A stretch of DNA of 64,000 nt, from the NCBI RefSeq assembly GCF_019145435.1, contig NZ_JAHSTS010000002.1, positions 186,001 to 250,000 of the forward strand, in the 5' to 3' direction. How positions within the stretch are numbered: the first letter of the stretch is position 1; every line of letters begins with the position of its first letter. This DNA comes from Pseudomonas ekonensis (GTDB taxonomy: Bacteria > Pseudomonadota > Gammaproteobacteria > Pseudomonadales > Pseudomonadaceae). Positions 52,749 through 61,282 of this stretch are shown one piece after another. The notes beneath the pieces are model-generated. The model worked only from the letters and a program-made list of their open reading frames with translations, searched no databases and was not told where the DNA came from. Position numbers and translations under genes: made by a program.

Positions 52749-52788
52749 ATGACTGTTCTCATACCATTACTTGTACAAGAACAGTCAT
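52749..52788. repeat. Perfect 11-base inverted repeat with internal TTGTACAA
   Basis: ATGACTGTTCT (52749-52759) and AGAACAGTCAT (52778-52788) flank an 18-base centre that contains the palindrome TTGTACAA. It begins 16 bases past the stop of the minus-strand gene at 52805. It may be a terminator-like structure for that gene, or a regulator site; no T run is present. Confidence 0.55.
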
Positions 52789-52804
52789 CTTGTAGAGTCA
52801 ATAC

Positions 52805-53389
52805 TCAACTTTCATGTTCAGTGGTCACTTTTAATACATCGGTGTAAGTGACCACGACGCTTTGCCCGACTTTGAGGTTCTTAAGTTTGGCCCGGATCTC
52901 AGGCTTTTCGACGCTGAGGGTTTTCGACTGGCCGGACGGGTTCTCCAGGGTGACCTGATTTTTCGCCAAATCAATTTTGGTGATTTTCAGCTCCACCTGC
53001 ACCTGCCGGAACGCCTCGCCGCCGGGGTTGGGGGTGCCCGGTGCGTTGCGCAGTTCGCCGGTGCGCTCGGTGGCGCCAGGCAGACCTTTATCCACGTCGG
53101 TGTCCAGATAAGCGGCGACGGAATGGGTGACTTCGAGGTTCACCTGATCGCCGACCTTGAGGTTGCCGAGGTTTTTCGCGTTGTCGCTGAGCTGGATGTG
53201 GACCTCGCGGCCTTCGGCGCCTTCCAGGACCACCTGATGCTTGGCCGCATCGACCGCCAGCACTTTGGTGGTGACCTGATCGGCCTCGACCGCAGCGGAC
53301 AGCGGGATGTCGGCGGCGTGCGCCGTCAGGCCGGCGGTGGACAGGACGGCAGCGAGGGTGATGGCTTGGGTGAGTGCGTGGAGCTTCAT
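52805..53389 (-). CDS. Secreted protein with tandem duplicated domain
   Basis: 194 residues from ATG 53387-53389, with GGGAA upstream. Signal peptide ends at AHAAD. Two copies of a ~55-residue module: residues 38-92 (VLAVDAAKHQVVLEG, then LGNLKVGDQVNLEVT) and 131-188 (ITKIDLAKNQVTLEN, then LKNLKVGQSVVVTYT). Each has a K/H-NQV-LE strand and an LKVG turn, like small OB or copper-binding-like beta barrels. A linker rich in Pro and Gly (101-126) separates them. No catalytic residues are seen; a periplasmic binding or assembly role is possible. Function unknown. Confidence 0.8.
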   Translation of the reverse strand: MKLHALTQAITLAAVLSTAGLTAHAADIPLSAAVEADQVTTKVLAVDAAKHQVVLEGAEGREVHIQLSDNAKNLGNLKVGDQVNLEVTHSVAAYLDTDVDKGLPGATERTGELRNAPGTPNPGGEAFRQVQVELKITKIDLAKNQVTLENPSGQSKTLSVEKPEIRAKLKNLKVGQSVVVTYTDVLKVTTEHES

Positions 53390-53469
53390 AGGCGGTACGT
53401 TCCCTGTGATGGATGGCAGCGCCCGGCATCGGGCGTGCGGTTGAGCATAGACGCTGCCCCTGCCGGCGC

Positions 53470-53495
53470 CATCGCCAGCAGGCTGGCGTCCACAG
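53470..53495. repeat. Single REP element
   Basis: CATCGCCAGCAGGCTGGCGTCCACAG has the REP core, with one change in the GGGAGC end. It separates the gene at 52805 from the AttH lipoprotein gene. Confidence 0.7.
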
Positions 53496-53538
53496 GTTCC
53501 GGGTCGTTCGCCAATGTGGCGTTCTCTCTTGCGCGGCC

Positions 53539-54609
53539 TCAATACCCGGTCATTTCGAGATAGCCCTGCCCGCCATGGCTGCCGCTCAGGCGCACCGGGC
53601 CTTCCCAGTACGGAATGCGCAGATTCATCCAGGCGTTGGGATTGAGGGCGTCGAGTGTGAGGTCGAGGCGCTTGTCGGGAATGGCCACCGACCAACGCAC
53701 CGGCATCGACCGGCCGGCGACCGTCGCCGTGCCTTTGGGGATCAGGACGATCTGCGCGGCGGACAGCGTCTGCGGCTGGCCGTCGGCGCCGATCCACGTT
53801 CCGGTGAGGTACGGCGCGCCGTCCTTCTGGCGCATGCGGTACAGCATCACCTGCTCGCCGCTGTCCAGGTGCAGGGAGAACCAGTCCCAGCCGGTCTGGT
53901 CGGCGGTCAGGGGTTGGCTGCTCCATTCGCGGTCGAGCCAGGCCGGGCCGCTGACGGTGTAACGCTGGCCGTCGATCTGCACTGTGCCGTCGGCGTGGAA
54001 GAACGGCTGGCTGTAGTAGTACGACGCCTGGCCTTGCTCGGACTTGCGGCTGTAGCCGTGATCGCCCTGCAGCACCAATGGACGATCCGTGGTGAGGTGC
54101 AACCGGTAGCTGAAGGATTTGTCCTGGGCGCTGAGCTGCAGGTCGTTGAACGCATTCCCCGCTTGCCCGGCGAAACGCCACTCGTCGATCCACGCCTCGA
54201 ACGGCGCCAGCCGCACCCCGGCCTGCCCGGTGCCGCCGCGGGCGTAGCGCTCGGCGGCGTGGTGGACGCCGGCGGACGTCACCGCCGCATGGCCCAGCCA
54301 GAGGGTCTGATTGGCCCAACCCGGCTGCGGCGCAGCGGCGCTCAGGGCGCTGCGGAACAAGGTCCATTGCACGCCGAATTCGTTGCCCTGCCCATCCTTG
54401 AGGTTGGCGGTGACGTACCACCATTCGATGCGGAACCCCTCGTGGGGGCCATGATCCGCCGGGAAACTGAACACTCGCCCCGGCACCACCGGCGTAAAGG
54501 CCTGCGCCTGGTTGCCCAGGCCGGCGAAACCCTTTTGCTCCGGCGCAGGCTCGCCGCAGCCGGCGAGCAGCGACAGCACAAGCACCACGGCCGCCAGATC
54601 AATTCTCAT
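53539..54609 (-). CDS. AttH/carotenoid 1,2-hydratase-like lipoprotein
   Basis: 356 residues. Signal peptide with lipobox LLAGC, so the mature protein is a lipoprotein; residues after the Cys (GEPAP) give no Lol inner-membrane Asp, so an outer-membrane location is likely. The two lipocalin-like halves carry the AttH/CrtC motifs IEWWYVTANL, QWTLFRSAL and WLDREWSSQPL. Homologues form operons with an ABC exporter; the ligand is probably lipid-like. It overlaps the permease gene by 11 bases. Confidence 0.9.
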   Translation of the reverse strand: MRIDLAAVVLVLSLLAGCGEPAPEQKGFAGLGNQAQAFTPVVPGRVFSFPADHGPHEGFRIEWWYVTANLKDGQGNEFGVQWTLFRSALSAAAPQPGWANQTLWLGHAAVTSAGVHHAAERYARGGTGQAGVRLAPFEAWIDEWRFAGQAGNAFNDLQLSAQDKSFSYRLHLTTDRPLVLQGDHGYSRKSEQGQASYYYSQPFFHADGTVQIDGQRYTVSGPAWLDREWSSQPLTADQTGWDWFSLHLDSGEQVMLYRMRQKDGAPYLTGTWIGADGQPQTLSAAQIVLIPKGTATVAGRSMPVRWSVAIPDKRLDLTLDALNPNAWMNLRIPYWEGPVRLSGSHGGQGYLEMTGY

Positions 54610-57070
54610 GGGCGAACGTCCTCAGCAGATCCGCCGGCTGCGTGCGGTACAACGCGTACAGCGGCCACGCCGACGCCAACAGCGTCGCCAGCAGCGCCAG
54701 CCCCGTCAATTGCAGCAACTGCAACGGAAACACCCGCAGCGGCAGACGCCAGCCGAACGCCTGCACGTTGATCACCGCATCCAGGCACCACGCCAGCCCG
54801 ATGCCCAGCGGCAATGCCACCAGCAGCGTCAACACCGCCAGCAGCCAGGTCTGGCCGAGGTTGAGCAGCATCAGCCCGCGCCGTGTCACGCCCAGCGCCC
54901 ACAGCGGTGCGAGCTGGCCGAGCCGGCTCTGGCTCTGGGTCAGCAGGCTGATGAACAGCGCCACCCCGGCCACCGCCAGCGTCAGGCTGTTGAGCGCCGC
55001 CGTCGCGGCGAAGGTGCGCTCGAAGACCTGCACCGACCAGCCCTTGAGCCGCGCCTGATCGACGATGCGGGAATCGTCGAGCCGGAACCGCGCCTGCAAG
55101 GCATCGAGCAACGCCGGGATCTTCGCCGGATCGATCCGCAGGTTGAAGCGGTTCGGCGTCAACTGCGGCCAGTTGCGCAGCAAGTGGGCGCTGTTGACCA
55201 GCACATGGCCCTTGGGATTGCCGTAATCGGCATAGATGCCCACCACCCTCGGCGACCACGGCCCGCCCGGCGTCGGGATCGTCAGGCGATCCCCCGGGCG
55301 CACCTTCAGCCGGCGGGCCAGTTGCTCGCTGAGCATCACCGCATCGTCCGCCGCCAGCGACGCCCAGGGATCGTCGCCCCTGGCCTCCAGCAACGGCCAA
55401 TGCCGGCGGTAGTGCGGATGGTCGATCACGCCGAACACCTCTGTCGGCCAGCCTTGCAGCGTCACCGCCACCTGCCAGTTGGGCAGCACCGCCGTCACCT
55501 CCGCTCGCTGGCGCAGCCAACTGGAGAGCTCCCGGGACTGGGCCGGGTTCGCGGGGTTCAGGTACAGCTCGGCGGTCAGGCGCTGTTCAAGCCAATCGTT
55601 GAACGTTTGGCGGAACCCGGCCGTCATGCTGCCGGCGCCGATGTTCGCGGCCATGGCCAACAGCAAGGCCATGAGGGCCAGGCTCAATGCCGGCAACTGC
55701 TGCCGGCAATCGGCGACGAACCATTGGCCCAGCACCGAACGGCTGCGCGCGGATAAACCGTTGAGCAGCGCACTGAGCAACACCGGCAATGCCAACGCGG
55801 CACCGAGCAACAGACCGGCCAGCACCGCAAAGCCGCTGGCCAGGCTGTCGCCCCACAGCAACGCGCCGAGCGCCACCGCTCCGAGCACGAACGCCACCCG
55901 ACCCTGACGCCGCAGCCAGCGCGCATGCTGCTGATGCCAGGCCTGGGGATCGGCCACCGCCAGCAACGGCAGACGCGCCGCCCGCAGCAGGCTGCTGGCC
56001 CCGGCCAACAGTGCGCCGAGCAGGCTCAAGCCGATCCCGCTGAGCCACCACCCGGGGCTCAGCCGCAACTGCCCGGCCACTTCCGCCCCGTACAATCCGC
56101 GCAGGCTGGCCGCTACATCCGGCAGCAACACGCTCGCCAGCCAATAGCCGCTGACCACACCCAATACCCCGCCCGCCAGCGCCAGCGCGCCCAGTTCGAT
56201 GACCAGGCCGGCGATCAGCAGCCGCGCGCTGACCCCGCAGGCGCGCAGGGTACGCAGCAGCCCGCGGCGCTGCTCCAGCGCCAGGCCGATGGCGGCATGC
56301 ACGATGAACAGGCCGACGACGAAAGACAGAAACCCCAACGCATCGAGGTTCAGGTGAAAGCTGTCGGTGAGCCGCGCCAGGTTGTTTTCTTCGCCGCTGC
56401 CCTTGAGCTGCAGCAGCCCCTTGAAGCCTGCCGGCAGATCGCCCTGGAAACCGGCGGGCAGCCACAGGCGGGACAATTGCTCGGGCTGATCGAGGACGGT
56501 TTGCGCGACGCCGATGTCCACCAGCAGCACGCCGGGGGCCATGTCCGTTTGAACCCGCAGCGGCGGCAAGACGCGACCGTTTTGCGCCTGTGGCGTGTCG
56601 CCTTCGCGCAGGTTCAGCGCGTGCAGGGTTTCAGGCGCGATCCAGGTACTCCCCGGCGGGCTGAAGAATTCGACGATGCGCCCGATCGGCATCGCCTGCC
56701 CCGCCACGGCGCTGTCCGCCGGCAGCGACACCGGCTCGATGCCCATCAATTGCAGGCGCTGGCTGTCGTGGCCCTTGAGGATCAGTCGGCCCTGCAGCAC
56801 CGGCGACACCGGCCAACCCTGGCGGCGCAGGTCGACGAACCATTGCTGCGCAAAAGGCGCGCCGTTCGGCGAGACGAGGCTGGCCTGGGGCTCGCCGCCG
56901 ATCAGCCGGCTGGCGCGGGCATAGCTGTCGCGGGCCTGGCTGTTGAGCGCCTCGACGCCGGTCAGCAACCCGGTGGCCAGCCACAGGCCGGTCAGCACGC
57001 TGAAGAACTGCACCGGGTGGCGCCGCCAATGGCTGAGCAGCGCGGCCAGCGCGTACCGCAGCACCGTCAC
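54599..57070 (-). CDS. FtsX-family ABC transporter permease
   Basis: 823 residues with two FtsX-type modules: an N-terminal membrane segment, an extracytoplasmic region, a first set of helices (about 240-365, with LGFLSFVVGLFIVHAAIGLAL), a middle group, and a C-terminal set (about 690-815, with LALLATLLASAWPLYALY). The architecture resembles permeases that extract lipids or lipoproteins (the LolE/YbbP group). It works with the ATPase before it and the AttH-like lipoprotein after it. Stop and start overlaps show a single operon. Confidence 0.92.
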   Translation of the reverse strand: MTVLRYALAALLSHWRRHPVQFFSVLTGLWLATGLLTGVEALNSQARDSYARASRLIGGEPQASLVSPNGAPFAQQWFVDLRRQGWPVSPVLQGRLILKGHDSQRLQLMGIEPVSLPADSAVAGQAMPIGRIVEFFSPPGSTWIAPETLHALNLREGDTPQAQNGRVLPPLRVQTDMAPGVLLVDIGVAQTVLDQPEQLSRLWLPAGFQGDLPAGFKGLLQLKGSGEENNLARLTDSFHLNLDALGFLSFVVGLFIVHAAIGLALEQRRGLLRTLRACGVSARLLIAGLVIELGALALAGGVLGVVSGYWLASVLLPDVAASLRGLYGAEVAGQLRLSPGWWLSGIGLSLLGALLAGASSLLRAARLPLLAVADPQAWHQQHARWLRRQGRVAFVLGAVALGALLWGDSLASGFAVLAGLLLGAALALPVLLSALLNGLSARSRSVLGQWFVADCRQQLPALSLALMALLLAMAANIGAGSMTAGFRQTFNDWLEQRLTAELYLNPANPAQSRELSSWLRQRAEVTAVLPNWQVAVTLQGWPTEVFGVIDHPHYRRHWPLLEARGDDPWASLAADDAVMLSEQLARRLKVRPGDRLTIPTPGGPWSPRVVGIYADYGNPKGHVLVNSAHLLRNWPQLTPNRFNLRIDPAKIPALLDALQARFRLDDSRIVDQARLKGWSVQVFERTFAATAALNSLTLAVAGVALFISLLTQSQSRLGQLAPLWALGVTRRGLMLLNLGQTWLLAVLTLLVALPLGIGLAWCLDAVINVQAFGWRLPLRVFPLQLLQLTGLALLATLLASAWPLYALYRTQPADLLRTFAHEN

Positions 57071-57720
57071 GTCAAGCGACCGTTGGACAGCACCGCCCGC
57101 TCGGCCAGCCGGGCCGCCACGCGTGTGCTGTGGGTGACCATCAGCAAGGTGGTGGACGTGTCGTCGAGCAGCTCCAGCAGCAGGCGCAGCACTTCGTCGC
57201 TGGTGGATTCGTCGAGGCTGCCGGTGGGTTCGTCGGCCAGCAGCAGCTTCGGCTGCGCCGCCAGCGCCCGGCCCAGCGCCACCCGTTGCTGCTGGCCGCC
57301 GGACAGTTGCTCGGGATAGCGCTGGAGCAGCCCGCCCAGGCCCAGGCGCTGCACCAGATGGTTCTGCCAGCGCGGATCATGCCGCCCGGCCAGCCGCGCC
57401 TGAAACGCCAGGTTGTCTTCGATGCGCAGGCTGCCGATCAGGTTGTATTGCTGAAACACCAGGCCGATTTCCGTGCGCCGCCAGCGGGCCAGTTGCGCCT
57501 CGTTCATCTCATCGAGGCGGTGACCGCCGCTGCGGATGCGGCCGCGATCGACCTTGTCGAGGCCAGCGATCAGGTGCAGCAACGTGCTCTTGCCGCTGCC
57601 GGACTCCCCCATCAGCGCCAGGCTGGTGCCGGGCCTGAGCGACAGGTCGACGCCTTGCAGCACGGGCAACAGGCCCTGGGGCGTGGGGTAGCTTTTGAAG
57701 ACGTCTTGAACTTCGAGCAT
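57067..57720 (-). CDS. ABC transporter ATP-binding protein (LolD-like)
   Basis: 217 residues from ATG 57718-57720; a TTG ten codons earlier is open but unlikely. Walker A GESGSGKST (38-46), signature LSGGQQQRVALGRAL, Walker B LLLADEPTGSLD, and His loop in MVTHSTRV. It overlaps the permease gene by four bases. It belongs to the MacB/LolD type VII exporter class, which uses ATP to drive mechanical work on periplasmic substrates. The operon order is ATPase, permease, AttH lipoprotein. Confidence 0.95.
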   Translation of the reverse strand: MLEVQDVFKSYPTPQGLLPVLQGVDLSLRPGTSLALMGESGSGKSTLLHLIAGLDKVDRGRIRSGGHRLDEMNEAQLARWRRTEIGLVFQQYNLIGSLRIEDNLAFQARLAGRHDPRWQNHLVQRLGLGGLLQRYPEQLSGGQQQRVALGRALAAQPKLLLADEPTGSLDESTSDEVLRLLLELLDDTSTTLLMVTHSTRVAARLAERAVLSNGRLT

Positions 57721-57791
57721 GCCGGCATCCGGGCGATCCGTGTGGGGCAAGGATAGCGGATCAGGGGCTCACCAGTGCTGAAGGGGTCAAC

Positions 57792-57821
57792 TGTGGAGAG
57801 GGAGCTTGCTCCCTCTCCACA
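57792..57821. repeat. REP-like palindrome, GTGGAGAGGGAGC family
   Basis: TGTGGAGAGGGAGC followed by TTGCTCCCTCTCCACA, a near-perfect palindrome identical in its arms to the copy at 4838-4867. It lies 19 bases past the stop of the phosphoethanolamine-transferase gene and probably ends its transcript. Confidence 0.85.
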
Positions 57822-57839
57822 ACAGGGTCGCTGAAAAAC

Positions 57840-59537
57840 CTATTGCCCCGCCGCCACGCTCGCGCCCGCCTCTCCCGGCGTCACGATGCTGCCCAGGTCG
57901 ATGTGCTTCCACTCGGGCTTGGCCCCCAGCCTCGCGTTGAAGCGGTAATTGAAGGTGAAGTCGTCCTCCGTCGGCACGCTCAACGGTTTGCCGTACACCG
58001 CCTCGATGCCCGCCAGGTCGTAGCCCATCAACTGCAGCAGCGTCGGAAAAATGTTGTAGTGGCTGGAGCGATCCTTGTTCGCCGCCAGTTGCGCCGGCCA
58101 GTCCAGCGTCTGCAAACGGTCGCCCTGAATCACCACCAGCGGCACCAGCCCTTCTTCCTCCACCGGGTCGCCACCGCAATGGGTGTTGAGACCGGGGTTG
58201 CCGCGCTCGTGCAGGTCCTGGCCGTGGTCGGAGGTGTAGATCAGCACCGCGTTGTTCAGGTCGGCCTGGGCGAACACCCGCGAAAAGAACTCGCCGACGT
58301 TCCACAGCACGGTGTTCTTGTACGCGTTGCGGTACAGCGCCCAGTCGTCCGGCTGGCCGTTGAAGCCGTCGCGTTTGCCGGTGTCGGCGATTTCGGTGAA
58401 CTGCCCCCGCGGCAACGCCGGACGGTAGGCCATGAACGCATCGGGGTATTTGTCGTGCACCGGGAAGTGCGCGCCGACCTTGTTGATCACCACCAGCTGC
58501 GGCGTGCCGTCGTTGAGCAGCTCGACCAGTTTGGCGGCCGCCGCCATGTCGCGGTCGCGCACGCTGGTCTGGTCGAACTGGACGAACTCGTCGATGTCCT
58601 TTTTCTCGGCGCCGTCCATCAGGTTCTGCAGGTTGCCGCCGGTGCGCTGGGCGTCGATGTACACCGTGCGCAGCCCGGCGCCTTTGGCGTACTGCCAGAT
58701 CGACGGCAGGGTGCTGTTGATCCGCCGGTAGTCGGCGCGGGTGCCGCCGTAGCGCAGGGTGACGTTGGTGTCGGCGCTACAGTTGGCGATGGATGCGGCG
58801 TAGCCGTAGTTGAAGACCGCGACGCCGGGATGCGCCTCCTTGAGGTTGCTGTGCACGCCGAACGGCGCGTTGATGTCCAGGTAATTGCCGGAAATGCTCT
58901 CGTCGATGATCAGCACGATGTCGTGGCCGACCGACGCCGCGTTGCGCGCCAATGTCACCGGCTCCCGCGGCCCGACCGTGTTGTGCAGCGCCTCGTAGGC
59001 AAACAGGTTGAGGTAGGCCAACGGCGTGTACATCACCGGCAACCCCCGCGCACCCTCCCCGGCGCGCACGAACAGCACGGCGCTGAGCAACATCACCCCG
59101 CACAGCGGCGCCGCCACCCGCAGCGCATTCGGCAGCGCGAACGCACGCCGTGGCTTGAGGCCGATGCCGAGCAACAACGGCAAGCCGTTCAGCAGGCCGT
59201 GCACGATCGCATCCCGGTACTGGTACGCCGCTTCCTGGATGAAGCCGCCGGAGTACACCAGCGACACGAAACCGCTGTAGGTCAGGTAGTCGGCGGTCAC
59301 CCGCATGTACACGTCGAAGAACACCGCCGAGATGAACATTGCCAATGCGAACAAATGGCGAATGAAAGTCTGACGTATATAGGCCGTAAGTAGTAATGCG
59401 AAAGTAAGCGCCAAAAACATCACGCCAAAAAGAACGACTGCAAAACTACCCCCGATAGCATTTAACCGCTCCAGGTAGTAATCGGAATAAAGCAGCAGAT
59501 AGATAATTAAAAGCAGTTCTTTCAAGTATCTGAACAT
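57840..59537 (-). CDS. Phosphoethanolamine transferase-like membrane sulfatase-fold protein
   Basis: 565 residues from ATG 59535-59537; a TTG 51 bases earlier is open. Five or so N-terminal membrane helices (FRYLKELLLIIYLLLYSDYY and following, up to about residue 165). The periplasmic alkaline-phosphatase-like domain follows, with DIVLIIDESISGNYLDINAP, where the Ser takes the place of the usual Thr nucleophile of EptA. LIYTSDHGQDLHERG and LNTHCGGDPVEEEGLVPLVV hold the zinc ligands Asp, His and His. It probably transfers phosphoethanolamine or phosphoglycerol to an envelope glycan or lipid A. Confidence 0.88.
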   Translation of the reverse strand: MFRYLKELLLIIYLLLYSDYYLERLNAIGGSFAVVLFGVMFLALTFALLLTAYIRQTFIRHLFALAMFISAVFFDVYMRVTADYLTYSGFVSLVYSGGFIQEAAYQYRDAIVHGLLNGLPLLLGIGLKPRRAFALPNALRVAAPLCGVMLLSAVLFVRAGEGARGLPVMYTPLAYLNLFAYEALHNTVGPREPVTLARNAASVGHDIVLIIDESISGNYLDINAPFGVHSNLKEAHPGVAVFNYGYAASIANCSADTNVTLRYGGTRADYRRINSTLPSIWQYAKGAGLRTVYIDAQRTGGNLQNLMDGAEKKDIDEFVQFDQTSVRDRDMAAAAKLVELLNDGTPQLVVINKVGAHFPVHDKYPDAFMAYRPALPRGQFTEIADTGKRDGFNGQPDDWALYRNAYKNTVLWNVGEFFSRVFAQADLNNAVLIYTSDHGQDLHERGNPGLNTHCGGDPVEEEGLVPLVVIQGDRLQTLDWPAQLAANKDRSSHYNIFPTLLQLMGYDLAGIEAVYGKPLSVPTEDDFTFNYRFNARLGAKPEWKHIDLGSIVTPGEAGASVAAGQ

Positions 59538-59747
59538 GGCAGTTCCGAGGGGATATCGGCGGGCACCGGTCAATAGTTTGTCGGTCAATTTCTGACACTA
59601 GCAGCAGGCCATCAAAGCGCAAGAAGTGCCGGACTTTTGCGCAAAGCGTCAAAAAAACATTGACTCAAAACTGACACACCCAAGTCGTTACAGGCCTTGA
59701 ATTTTGTGGCCTACGACCGTTTATCGTTTTCTTTGAAATGTGAAAAA

Positions 59748-59851
59748 CATGTCAAGGACGGGACAAACCCAGATACAGCAAGTACTTGATGGCCATTAGC
59801 CCCCAAAACTGGGGGTGTTATACACGTGCAACATGTCATTTTGCTGACATG
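59748..59851. promoter_or_regulatory. Control region of the exopolysaccharide operon with repeated CATGTCA
   Basis: The 392-base gap between divergent genes (59538-59929) holds ACATGTCA at 59748-59755, then CATGTCA at 59832-59838 and its inverse TGACATG at 59845-59851. The latter two form a seven-base dyad with a six-base spacer. A CCCCC-N6-GGGGG hairpin lies at 59800-59815. A possible promoter has CTGACA (59844) and TATACC (59869). Position before ugd fits an operator; the regulator is not known. Confidence 0.4.
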
Positions 59852-59929
59852 CTTTTCCAACGCTGCGCTATACCCCTTTTGACAGTTCCAATTCGATCTT
59901 CCCCCCAGCGTCTTGCGAGGCACGCCAAT

Positions 59930-61282
59930 ATGGACGTGAGCGTATTCGGTACGGGTTATGTCGGCCTGATTCAAGCCGCGGCATTGGCCGATGTCGGACA
60001 TCGTGTCCTGTGCATCGATATTGACCCGAACAAGATTAAACAACTTCAACAGGCTGTACCGCCCATTAGCGAGCCCGGCCTGTCGGCGACCCTTGAAGAA
60101 AACATCAAGGGCGGTCGCCTGCTGTTCAGCACCCAGGCCAGCGATGCGGTGGAACATGCCGAACTGATCTTCATCGCCGTGGGCACCCCGGCCGACGAAG
60201 ACGGCTCCGCCGACCTCAGCCATGTGCTCAATGTGGCGCGGCAGATCGCCGGCGTGATGGAGGCCGACCGCACGCTGATCATCAAGTCCACGGTGCCGGT
60301 CGGCACGGCGGACCAAGTGGCCGCCACCGCCGCCGAAGAGCTGCAGCGGCGCGGCAAGGGCAGCCTCAAGGTGCGGATGGTGTCCAACCCCGAGTTCCTC
60401 AAGGAAGGCAGCGCCCTGGCCGACTGCATGCGCCCGGACCGGATCATCATCGGCACCCGCGACGCCCAGGCCCGCGAGCAGATGAGCGAACTGTACGCAC
60501 CGTTCTGCCGCAACCACGAAAAGCTGATGTTCATGGACAACCGCAGCGCCGAGCTGACCAAGTACGCGGCCAACGCGATGCTCGCCACCCGCATCAGCTT
60601 CATGAACGAGCTGGCCAACCTCACCGAACGGTTGGGCGCCGACATCGAAGCGGTGCGCAAGGGCATCGGCTCCGACCCGCGCATCGGCTACCACTTCATC
60701 TACCCCGGCTGCGGCTTCGGCGGCTCGTGCTTTCCCAAGGACCTGCGCGCCCTGCTGCACACCGCCGAACACAACGGCATGCCGCTCAAACTGCTGCGCA
60801 GCGTCACCGACGTCAACGACCGCCAGCGGCACATCCTGTTCAGCAAGCTCAAGGCGCAGTTCCCCGAAGGCCTGGCCGGCAAGTCCATCGCCGTCTGGGG
60901 CCTGGCGTTCAAGCCCAACACCGACGACATGCGCGAAGCGCCCAGCCGCTACCTGATGGAAGCGCTGTGGGCCGAAGGCGCCAGCGTGCAAGCCTACGAC
61001 CCGGAAGCCATGGCCGAGTGCCGGCGCCTCTACGGTTTCCGCGACGACCTGCACCTGTGCGCCACCCGCGACGACACCCTGGAGGACGCCGATGCCTTGG
61101 TGATCTGCACCGAGTGGAAAAACTTCCGCGTGGTGGACTTCGACCTGCTGGCCGAGAAGCTGCGGGCGAAAGTCATCATCGACGGTCGCAACCTCTACAA
61201 CCCCGAACACGTGGCGGCGGCCGGCCTGCACTACAGCGGCATCGGCCTGCGCCACATCGCCCCCGAAGGGCTGCAGCCATGA
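59930..61282 (+). CDS. ugd: UDP-glucose 6-dehydrogenase
   Basis: 450 residues from ATG 59930, with GCGAGG about nine bases upstream. N-terminal NAD-binding MDVSVFGTGYVGLIQAAALAD (only the first part is conserved), EPGLSATLEENI, SNPEFLKEGSALADC, and the catalytic Cys in CGFGGSCFPKDLRAL. It oxidises UDP-glucose to UDP-glucuronate with two NAD. It starts the exopolysaccharide operon and is coupled to the epimerase by a four-base overlap. Confidence 0.95.
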   Translation: MDVSVFGTGYVGLIQAAALADVGHRVLCIDIDPNKIKQLQQAVPPISEPGLSATLEENIKGGRLLFSTQASDAVEHAELIFIAVGTPADEDGSADLSHVLNVARQIAGVMEADRTLIIKSTVPVGTADQVAATAAEELQRRGKGSLKVRMVSNPEFLKEGSALADCMRPDRIIIGTRDAQAREQMSELYAPFCRNHEKLMFMDNRSAELTKYAANAMLATRISFMNELANLTERLGADIEAVRKGIGSDPRIGYHFIYPGCGFGGSCFPKDLRALLHTAEHNGMPLKLLRSVTDVNDRQRHILFSKLKAQFPEGLAGKSIAVWGLAFKPNTDDMREAPSRYLMEALWAEGASVQAYDPEAMAECRRLYGFRDDLHLCATRDDTLEDADALVICTEWKNFRVVDFDLLAEKLRAKVIIDGRNLYNPEHVAAAGLHYSGIGLRHIAPEGLQP

